Of a DNA stretch of 64,000 nt, positions 10,101 to 22,100 are shown piece by piece (positions within the stretch are counted from its first letter, which is position 1; the number at the start of each line of letters is the position of its first letter). Source of the DNA: Ampullaceana balthica. Its lineage: Eukaryota; Mollusca; Gastropoda; Lymnaeidae. Location: assembly GCA_944989445.1 (NCBI GenBank), contig CALYLW010001224.1, positions 7,019-71,018 on the forward strand, given 5' to 3'. The notes under the pieces are model-generated. The model saw only the letters and a program-made list of their open reading frames with translations, searched no databases and was not told the origin of the DNA. A program made the translations under genes and the position numbers.

Positions 10101-13100
10101 TATTGTTTTCATTGCACTATTTGTTTGTGTATTTTTTATTTTATTTAAAAGCTTTATCGCAGTCCCATTCCATATATCTACTATAACTTACATCACTGCT
10201 GGATGCATCAATTAATTTACCTGGCTAAAGTTGATAAATTTCAAATTCCTTTAATTATTAACAAGTTAAATGAGCTATTTGCTTATTTTTAAATTTTTTT
10301 TTAACTGGTTGCAAAAATATTGTTTGGATATCTACCCACTAGTGTTATCTAGTGTATTGAATTAATTCACAGTTGATGATAAAGCCATGCTCAGCTACAT
10401 ACGGGACAGAACAGCCGCACCCTACTTCTCAAACCTGGTCTGGTTTATAGGGAATCACATCTTAGACCTGGACACGTGTGTGCGCCATGATCATGAGTAA
10501 GTTCACCATGATATGTCGCTGAAAACTTCGCCTTTTATTGTTCTCATGATTTGCAAGCCATTTAGGCATACTTCATAATAGTATTGAAATGACAGGTCAA
10601 AATATACATGAAAAAAAAAGGGCTGCATTGGTAAGGGAGTCGGAGGCCTTTGGATGAGAGCAATTTCTTGGTGTTCTCAAGTATTTAAAAATTCAACAAC
10701 TTTTTTCAAATATTTTTTAATCAAGTAACTAAAATTATTTTATCATTCAGAATATTATCACTGCAAAAGATATCAGGGCAGAGATTTTCTAATGTCGTCC
10801 AGTAACTGAACATTTGTAATATAATTCTGTACCACATTAGAACTCTTTTACGCTAGGGTTTTCACTTGTGTCACTAAGACAAGAAAGTTTCTTAAACAAT
10901 AAATTTTAAAGGAATGTTTTTTTGTTTCACTGGTACCGGTAATTTTGAACATCTTTTAGGGGCCTTAAACTCTTTAAAATATTATCCTCTCTTTAGCCAC
11001 AGAAGTCGAGACCGTCTGGCTGATCTTGTGGCTGAACACTTGGACCACCTTCATTACCTAAACGACATATTCCTGATTGACATAGATACCCTCAATGAGG
11101 TTCTTACAGACAAGCTGCTCAACAGGCTCCTTGTGCCGCTCTATGTCTACTCGCTAACCAAGCGCAAGAAGTTCTCCGAAGAGGTGGTAAGCTGCACTTC
11201 TTCATGTCCCAGAGCCATTTTTTTGTTTTCATGAAAATTAATTTTAATTTTTGTACATAAGATTATTATCACACTACCTGTGTATGATTTGTTTGTGACA
11301 TAGTTTTTGTTCTCTCTACAGGATGACAGAAAACACGTCAGCTGTGTTGTGTCTCTCTTTCTACTCTCACAGGTGAACTCCCACACTAACCGTAGATATA
11401 TATATTAGATATTTAGATTATTATTTAATAACTTTAAAAACAGTAGCCCATCAAATTGGAATTTATTAGAAAATTTTCTTTGATCGATTGACAGTTTTTC
11501 ACTTTTTTTTAATAATGAGCTCTACAAATGTTTTATGACTTAAAATGAAAACCTGCTGTTATCTGAATAGTCAAAATTAATCATTCTTTATTATCCCAGG
11601 TGTTTCTGATCATTCATTATGGACCCCTCATGCAGCAGCTAGCAGAAGTGATTTTCCAAGGAGATGTAGCTCTATCTCATCCTGGTGGACCTGGACATAG
11701 GGATTCTCCAAAAATGGTCAGTTGTGAGACTTCTAGTGTCCATCCCTCCAATGTCTGTAAAATAAGATATACGGTAGATATTTCACCTTTTTCTCCAGTG
11801 ACTTTTCAGTGAAATAGCACTTTAATTAAGTAATTAGTATGGAAACAGCCACCATCTGCTCAAACACATGCGATAAAAAAAAACAACAAATTACCCATGT
11901 TCGGTTAAAGACAGATCTTATAGTTAGTAGGTGAGTCAATTATGAAAGGGAACTGACTTGTCAACTGCCAGTCACACTCAGAAGACAACTAAAATTGGCT
12001 CCTAGATTCTCAAGGCATGAAATATACTTTTGATTTTATAGGTCAATAATATTTTAATTTTAAAATGCAACATTTTTGTAAATTCTGCATTTTTAAGGTA
12101 AAAAAGAAAAGTCATATTTAAAATTATCTATGATTTATGTTTTTTATAAGCACACAATTTATTAAATATCAAAGAGAACTTTTTAATTTCAGTAGTTTTA
12201 TTCTATTTTTTAATAGGGAATCAGAGAATTCAGACCTCCACGAGAATCCCTAGAGAAAACTTTAGAAAACACAAGACCCAAACGTAACTATGACCATCAG
12301 CAGGAAACATCTAAACTTGTGAAGCCTGGTACGAAACCCGAGGAACCTGTTATGTCAGTCCTAGCAGCTGAGGTTTTGAGCTCTCCATCCACTGGTTAGT
12401 CCTCCCCTTTCATTTGGGTAATGATCTTATGTCCCAAAGCTTATGAAAAAGATATCCCAAGTAAGCTTTACAAGACGTACACTTGATAGTTTCCTAATGC
12501 TTACACGTTGCCACATTCCTGTTTCTGTAACCCACTCCTTTGTTAGTTAACTAATGCTAACATGTTTCCACAAATTTGACAGAAGGGGCCCTCAGTCCAA
12601 GCAGTGAAGTTTGCTCAGGTGACACAGAGCTTTCCAGTCCAACACAGAATTCCACAGATGAGGAAAAATTAATGGGTAGAACCCACCAAAGATTGTCTGC
12701 CCCCAGACCTCCTCCATCATCAGAGAATTTACAGACAAGTTTTTCTCTGGAAAACAGGTGAGAAATTGGGATGAATGCAATTTTACAGCAAAACATGTTT
12801 TAATGAATGGCTCTGATTTGTGGAAGAGAAAATATAAAATTATTAATTTTATTTTGGTTCCAAACCAAAGATAAGATGTTTTAATTGATATTAAACAAAT
12901 GGACATTTGTAATGATTGGACTGCACATATTTGTTTTCATTGTTAAAAGTCTTTGTGCTTTTTTTGTAAAATGACGGTTAGGTTTTTGAGTGTAAGTTGG
13001 CATCGGGAACACTCTGGACATTTTTTTAGAACAGAGTTCATTACTTCTTCAGAGATAATGGAAAATCAAAATTTCTATTGCTGGCTTGCCTTTTTTGTTT

Positions 13101-16100
13101 GTTCTGTATTTTGTTTGTTTGTTTGTTTGTTGCTTTGATCACACCAACTTACAGAAAGATGGATAAAGTGATGGATCCTTTGATTCAAATGGATGTAAAT
13201 CTGGTTGAAGCTTAAGAAGTTGAAAAAATTCCATTTAACTAATTATGTAATTTTACTATATTTTAAGTATTGATATCTCCAAAGCACATTTTACTTCTGC
13301 ATTTCCAAACAGCAAGTTCCAAAACTATTCTAAAATCTGATTAAATAAGCATAAATCTCATTGAGTTGTCTTGATGAGACACCACTGAAGGAAAATTTTA
13401 ACCACAGGTTTTTAAATATGAAATGGATGTTTTTGTTTGCACCATTTGAAATACTCCACCACTGTCAGAGAGTGTGTGTGCAATAAGAGCAAAATTAAAA
13501 TTTCTTATGTGACCCCTATTCTCGCAGAACAAATTTATATTATACAATAATTAGTAAAAACATACAAATATATTATGATACAAATTTAAACCGCGCAATA
13601 AAGCTTCCCAATAAAAATATACTATAAAACCCAAAAGTACTTATAAATATCTGATAATTATGAACTTCATCAGTTTTAATTATTTGTTTCCTTTTTTTTG
13701 TTGTTGTCGTTTTTCACTTCTTTCACTTAACTTAAATAATATGTCACATTTAATTTGACTGTAAAATCCTTGGATAAACTTTAATATTTCTTACAATGTT
13801 CTGTTGTTTTAAAGGCCATACCTGGAAGCTGTCTTCAATGCTTTAGAATGCAGTGAGAATGATTATTCTGCTCTGTTTGCACTCTGTCTGTTGTATGCAA
13901 TGGGCAAAAGTGAAGGTGAGTTCATTAGATATTTATGGTTGTACCAGTTTGAGCAATGCAAGTGGTATTCGTATTTCTTCTATAAATTAAGAACCGAATA
14001 ACTAATCTCCTTTTGTGTTGTTCAATGGAGCACTTTATTTTCCCAGGCATATCACAAAATCTTCTGGACAGTGTCCTCATGCCCACAGAAAGATCTGACG
14101 TAAGCAACCTACGTTGAGATGCAAACTTTATTACATATCCTAAATAAGTAGAATAAAGTACATTTTTACAACATTTTTATCAACTTGCTTTCCTATCAGT
14201 TCAGGTCAAATCTTGGAATTGAATTTTTTGCACTCTACCGTTATTTATTGCACTTGCTATTGTGCACACTTACATATCTACGGGGATAATATATGTCGAA
14301 AGCAGAAAATAATGTTTGTTTACAAGTCTGAAATGTGTATGGGCATGCCTGGAAGCTATCGTCTATCCTTGAAGCCTGCGTAAAAAAAAATTGTGGGCCA
14401 GTCTGGTTGTTTTTCTCATATACCTGGTCTTTCTATTCTTTACCTTCTTAGACATCGTGGATTGCTCATCTTGATTGTAATAGGGCCATATCTTGTCCAC
14501 ACTTAAATGTACTGAAGTGCGCCCTGCGTCGTTTAGTTTGCACACAGTTCAAAGGCTGTCGATAACATCCTGGCTCACCCATGCCCAACCTCTCAGATTA
14601 TTTCCCAAAACATTATTTTCTGCTTTTTAGCCCTTTTAGAAAATATGGCTTATGAAGTATTTTATTTTTGCATGTCTGAAAATAATTTATGATTATAGTA
14701 TTCTATAACGTAGGAAAAAAAATACACAGCAATTTGGCATCACTATATACTATATATTTTATGTAACTAAAGTTAATTATATTTTTTCTTTTAGTTTCTT
14801 ATGCTTATGTTGTTTTTTTCCCGTTTTTTTCTCTGTCAATATCAACATATTCATAATTGAATTTTCATTTCTAGTGCAAGAAAAACTACAACCTTTTCTT
14901 GGTGGAGAGATTAATAAGGATCATTGAACTGGCCTGTCAGTCAGGTTAGAAATGTGACACAGTAAACACACACTTCACAAATAATTATCATTTTTATTTG
15001 ACCTAATCCTGCCTCTTCTCTCAATGGGATATGAGGGTTTTTTTTTACTGTGAGAATGAACCTGGCAGCACTTGATACCCCAATCATTTTATTTTATGGC
15101 CAGTTGGCCTGGTAGTTTTTAAATCATGGTTATTTTAACACAACATAATTAAAGGTGTGCAAAGCATTTCAGCACGCAACTTTCTCATGAACCAGGTAAT
15201 AAGGTCCGCCTGGCCACACTGGAGATCAGCATCAAGCTACTGAAACAGTTGGTCAACAATGAGGACAAATCATACCTCCAGGACAGACACCTGGCGTGCA
15301 TAGAGAATGCCAGAGAGTGCTGCACACAGCAGCTGAGAAATTTTTACAAGGTAAAATTTGAGTGGGAAACAATGTGATATTTTAAAAGCCAATGTAACGG
15401 TGCCTCTACAATTTAATGCTAAGTTAGTCTTAGTTTACTGTAAGGAAAACAAACATCTGTAATACATCTCTTGCTTAAACATGGGGAGAAGTTGATGATA
15501 ATGTTTAGTATAGTGAGTCTTATTTGAACTCCCCTACAGACCAACCATTTTAATGTTTTACTGTGGCGCTAGTGGTTGTTTCAGTGGTAAGCTAGGTACT
15601 ACTAGGTACACCACTTGTAATTTTATTCTAATTTTATTCCTCAGAGTGAGGAAATCTTCTTGGATATGTTTGAAGACGAGTACAGAGAAATGATGGTTAG
15701 TGAGTCCAATCCTTTTAAAATTCAAAATAATCATGTTGGAAGCATGTTCCATCAAAGATATTTTATACTTCTATGCAAAGACAATTTGATTGAGGACACA
15801 GGAATGACCTTTTATTTTCAGATGATTATATTTATAGAACATTTGGACTTGAAGAGAAAAAAAATAGAGACATTATGACTTTAAAAAAACAATGCGAGTC
15901 TGAAAAGTTCATTTAGAATTTTTGAGCGATACATTTTTTTTTGTGATATCTTATAATAGAAATAATTGTTATGTCTAATTTTGATCTAAGTAATTGTTCA
16001 ATTTCTAATTTGTTAATTAAAATTTTATTGGTATTGTGATTTAGACTCGCCCGCTGAACGTTGAATACCTTATGCAAGACGCCTCCATTCTTCTACCACC

Positions 16101-19100
16101 GACTGGTACCCCTCTAACAGGGATAGACTTCAACAAACGTTTACCTTGTGGAGAAGTGGAGCGGGCAAGGCGGGTATGTTGACTGAAAGCCAATCTACAT
16201 AAAATGAGTTGTTATCAAAGTTTGCAATCAGCTTAATGAAAAACTAGAGTCTCATGTGCAAAGCATGCTTATAATATGTTTGCAAATACATGAGTATTTA
16301 ATCTGTTTTTATTAACAATTACCTTCCTTATGCTTAGTAAATGAAGATTCAATAAAAATGACTAGCATTAGAGCCCCCCTGAAGCAAAGCTATTGGCCTT
16401 GCCTTTTTCACGAAAAGTCTCTTCTTTCAGTTGAAAATGCCCCTAAATTAAAAAGAAAATGCCACCATGGTTTGGGAAGGGGGTAACTAATGACGGCTGG
16501 ATAGCGAAGTCAATAGTGCGTGGGATCTAGCCCATGAAAAAGCCACAATAAAAATGTTGATAATGACTATTACTAAAAAAGTCCTCCGCTGACCTGGAGA
16601 GGAGATGGCCAAGGTCTACCAAGCCCCGAGAAAATTCTAATGGAAACATTATAACCCCCTACGACCACAAGGTTATGGGACACAAAAAAAACAACTAATG
16701 ACAGCCAAAATTATTTCACCAAACCATGGTGGCTGCATTTATAGCACACTCCATCAACTTAAGTTACTAGTCAAAATATTCGTTCAAGACAAGTGATTCT
16801 TATGAATTGCAGTTTGCCCTGGCTAAAATATTGTATCAATGTTTACATTGCGTTATTATGGAGACTAAAGTTTCAGTTTTGAATCCCTCCAGGCCATCCG
16901 GGTGTTTTTCATGTATCAATGTTTACATTGCGTTGTTATGGAGACTAAAGTTTCAGTTTTGAATCCCTCCAGGCCATCCGGGTGTTTTTCATGGTGAGAG
17001 ACTTGTCCCTTAGTTTGTTGCATGAGGCAGAGACACAGTTACCACTAACAAAAGAAGAATCTTGTATCAAAACTGAGGATGTCCTGGATTTGAGTGAGTC
17101 ACCATCTGATATGGGATATCATGTATATATATATATATATATATATATTGGATATGATATTGGATATGTATGTGGAGAGGAATGAATTTTTCAGTCTCTT
17201 AAGTTAAAGGGTTGGCCAAAGCAAAGAATATCTTCATTTTATTGTGGTAAGTAAATATTTATTTAAGATTGAGGAGACCAATTGAATCAAAATCAATTTA
17301 TTACATTAAGAAGAGGTGCCAGTAAGGAGAAATGCAGGTACCATCATGTTTTTTAAAATGTGCATTTATGCGAAGAACAAAAATAAAAACCTAGTTGAAT
17401 GAACAAATTAGTCCCGGCTGGCCACAATAGTTATAGGGGTGGGCTGCAAGTTGTTCACTCTTGCTTAGTTACTCATTTGTTAAAAACTGTTGAAACTCAC
17501 TCTGTTCTGAATCAGTGTAAGCAAATCACTAGGAGTAAGTGATGAGTTATAAAATCTATCGATCTTTGTGTCCATTATCTGAACTTCATGCTGAAATTTG
17601 AACTGGAGCAGCAGAGTTTTTTTAGTGCGCAGTAAAGTTGCTGTATTTATTTGGGACTCATTACATACTGATGGGTTGGTTGTTGCACATTACACGTGGA
17701 TGGGTTGGTTGGACACATTACACACGGATGGGTTGGTTGGGACACATTACACACGGATGGGTTGGTTGGGACACATTACACACTGATGGGTTGGTTGGGA
17801 CACATTACACACTGATGGGTTGGTTGGGACACATTACACATGGATGGGTTGGTTGGGACACATTACACACTGATGGGTTGGTTGGGACACATTACACACT
17901 GATGGGTTGGTTGGGACACATTACACACTGATGGGTTGGTTGGGACACATTACACATGGATGGGTTGGTTGGGACACATTACACACTGATGGGTTGGTTG
18001 GGACACATTACACATGGATGGGTTGGTTGGGACACATTACACACTGATGGGTTGGTTGGGACACATTACACACTGATGGGTTGGTTGGGACACATTGCAC
18101 ACTGATGGGTTGGTTGGGACACATTACACACTGATGGGTTGGTTGGGACTCATTACACACTGATGGGTTGGTTGGGACACATTACACACGGATGGGTTGG
18201 TTGGGACACATTGCACACTGATGGGTTGGTTTGGACACATTACACACTGACGGGTTAGTTGGGACGCATTACACACTGATGGGTTGGTTGGGACACGTTA
18301 CACACTGACGGGTTAGTTGGGACGCATTACACACTGATGGGTTGGTTGGGACACATAACACACTGATGGGTTGGTTGTTGCACATTACACACTGATGGGT
18401 TGGCTGGGACACATTACACCTGATGGGTTGGTTGTTGCACATTACACACTGATGGGTTGGTTGTTGCACATTACACACTGATGGGTTGGTTGGGACACAT
18501 TACACACTGATGGGTTGGTTGGGACACATTACACACTGATGGGTTGGTTGGGACACATTACACACTGATGGGTTGGTTGGGACACATTACACACTGATGG
18601 GTTGGTTGGGACACATTACACACTGATGGGTTGGTTGTGGACACATTGCACACTGATGGGTTGGTTGGGACACATTACACACTGATGGGTTGGTTGGGAC
18701 ACATTACACACTGATGGGTTGGTTGGGACACATTACACACTGATGGGTTGGTTGGGACACATTGCACACTGATGGGTTGGTTTGGGACACATTACACACT
18801 GATGGGTTGGTTGTGGGACACATTACACACTGATGGGTTGGTTGGGACACGTTACACACTGATGGGTTAGTTGGGACGCATTACACACTGATGGGTTGGT
18901 TGGGACACATTACACACTGATGGGTTGGTTGTTGCACATTACACACTGATGGGTTGGTTGGGACACATTACACACTGATGGGTTGGTTGTTGCACATTAC
19001 ACACTGATGGGTTGGTTGTTGCACATTACACACTGATGGGTTGGTTGGGACTCATTACACACTGATGGGTTGGTTGGGACACATTACACACTGATGGGTT

Positions 19101-22100
19101 GGTTGGGACACATTGCACACTGATGGGTTGGCTGGGACACATTACACGCTGATGGGTTGGTTGTTGCACATTACACACTGATGGGTTGGTTGTTGCACAT
19201 TACACACTGATGGGTTGGTTGGGACACATTACACACTGATGGGTTCGTTGGGACACATTACACACTGATGGGTTGGTTGGGACACATTGCACACTGATGG
19301 GTTGGCTGGGACACATTACACACTGATGGGTTGGTTGTTGCACATTACACACTGATGGGTTGGTTGTTGCACATTACACACTGATGGGTTGGTTGGGACT
19401 CATTACACACTGATGGGTTGGTTGGGACACATTGCACACTGATGGGTTGGTTGTTGCACATTACACACTGATGGGTTGGTTGTTGCACATTACACACTGA
19501 TGGGTTGGTTTGGACACATTACACACTGATGGGTTGGTTGGGACACATTGCACACTGATGGTTTGGTTGGGACACATTGCACACTGATGGGTTGGTTGGG
19601 ACACATTGCACACTGATGGGTTGGTTGGGACACATTGCACATGGATGGATTGGTTGGGACACATTGCACACTGATGGGTTGGTTGTTGCACATTACACAC
19701 TGATGGGTTGGTTGTTGCACATTACACACTGATGGGTTGGTTGTTGCTCATTACACACTGATGGGTTGGTTTGGACACATTACACACTGATGGGTTGGTT
19801 GTTGCACATTACACACTGATGGGTTGGTTGTTGCACATTACACACTGATGGGTTGGTTTGAACACATTACACACTGATGGGTTGGTTGGGACACATTGCA
19901 CACTGATGGGTTGGTTGGGACACATTGCACACTGATGGGTTGGTTGTTGCACATTACACACTGGTGGGTTGGTTGTTGCACATTACACACTGATGGGTTG
20001 GTTTGAACACATTACACACTGATGGGTTGGTTGGGACACATTGCACACTGATGGGTTGGTTGGGACACATTGCACACTGATGGGTTGGTTGTTGCACATT
20101 ACACACTGATGGGTTGGTTGTTGCACATTACACACTGATGGGTTGGTTTGGACACATTACACACTGATGGGTTGGTTGGGACACATTGCACATGGATGGA
20201 TTGGTTGGGACACATTACACACTGATGGGTTGGTTGGGACACATTGCACATGGATGGATTGGTTGGGACACATTACACACTGATGGGTTGGTTGGGATAC
20301 ATTGCACATGGATGGATTGGTTGGGACACATTACACACTGATGGGTTGGTTGGGACACATTGCACACTGATGGGTTGGTTGGGACACATTGCACATGTAT
20401 GGATTGGTTGGGACACATTGCACACTGATGGGTTGGTTGGGACACATTGCACACTGATGGGTTGGTTGGGACACATTGCACATGGATGGATTGGTTGGGA
20501 CACATTACACACTGATGGGTTGGTTGGGACACATTGCACACTGATGGGTTGGTTGGGACACATTGCACATGTATGGATTGGTTGGGACACATTGCACACT
20601 GATGGGTTGGTTGTTGCACATTACACACTGATGGGTTGGTTGTTGCACATTACACACTGATGGGTTGGTTGTTGCTCATTACACACTGATGGGTTGGTTT
20701 GGACACATTACACACTGATGGGTTGGTTGTTGCACATTACACACTGATGGGTTGGTTTGGACACATTACACACTGATTGGGTTGGTTGGGACACATTGCA
20801 CACTGATGGGTTGGTTGGGACACATTACACACTGATGGGTTGGTTGGAACACATTGCACACTGATGGGTTGGTTGGGATACATTGCACATGGATGGATTG
20901 GTTGGGACACATTACACACTGATGGGTTGGTTGGGACACATTGCACACTGATGGGTTGGTTGGGATACATTGCACACTGATGGGTTGGTTGGGACACATT
21001 GCACATGGATGGTTGGGACATCACATGATGGGTTGGTTGGGACACATTGCACATGGATGGGTTGGTTGGGACACATTACACACTGATGGGTTTTTTGGGA
21101 CTTTGATAAAACATCATTACTGTCTCTATTTCTATATATGGTGAAGATCTACATTTCACAATTCCTTTTTATACCTGTTATTGTTATATTACTTATATGT
21201 TTGCATATATTTAAAATGCCCCTTTCTTTACCATCAGATAACAGTGACCTCATAGCATGTACGGTGGTGAACAGAGAAAGGTGAGATATTTCACTTGCAT
21301 TTATTTGTCATGTTATGGTATAGATTAAAACCCTAACACACTGTGAATCATGAACTCAAAGAAATCTTTTAAATGAACATATTGTTACAACTACCTGATA
21401 TTGTATGTGGGGAAAAAAATTATCTGGATTTTATATTATCAATGAAATCATTTTCAGTTGGATGGCGTTTTTGTTTATTTCAGTCGAAGACCAGAGCGCA
21501 GGTTCCTTGTGATTGACCCTGTCCAGCTGATCCTTGTCGAGCCAGATTCTAAGAGATTGGGTTGGGGAGTGGTCAAATTTGTGGGTTATTTACAGGTAAT
21601 ATTTGGTGAGGTGGGCTCCATGACATTGGATTGGATTGGACCTTGTTATCACTCAGTTTTTTGTCAGTTTCTAAATAGACCATAATAAAAAAGAAAAATA
21701 TTGAATAAATATATTGAATACGAAGCATTATTTTTTATTTATGGAAGCGGCAGTTTTATTTTTGTTTAAATAATGGAAAATTGCCATTTATTGTAAACCA
21801 TAATGAAAGTTATCTATTCTCTTTCTAAACCCCAATGTCCCATAACCTTTAATGTTAAAATTTTTTGTAAGTTAATGAATCATGATAGATACTGTTGTGG
21901 TAGTATGGCTAAAAAAGAGTTAGACATGATCGAAGGTTTGGAATACTTGTTTAAAGTACGACCAAGTGATATATCGAATAGAAAAGGACTGAGATAAAGC
22001 TTTTCAATGAAGCATAAGATTTAGATACACAAACGAATTGTGTGATTAAAGCAATAAATTAAATCCTCATCAATTGGCTAATACAAAAGTTGATGTTTCG

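Noticed and set aside
16893..16913. Upstream acceptor as the true start of CLEC16A visible exon 16
   Set aside because: Reading from it leaves the conserved frame and ends at a stop after about 30 codons; only the downstream copy gives the conserved protein.
17651..21100. Regular 29-bp repeats resembling CRISPR repeats
   Set aside because: Units are directly adjacent with no unique spacers, and the sequence is a eukaryotic intron.
17598..21144. Many ORFs reading as [10 protein letters not shown] or GWLGHITH repeats on both strands
   Set aside because: They are translations of the 29-bp minisatellite. The unit is not a multiple of three and lacks stops, so open frames arise automatically.
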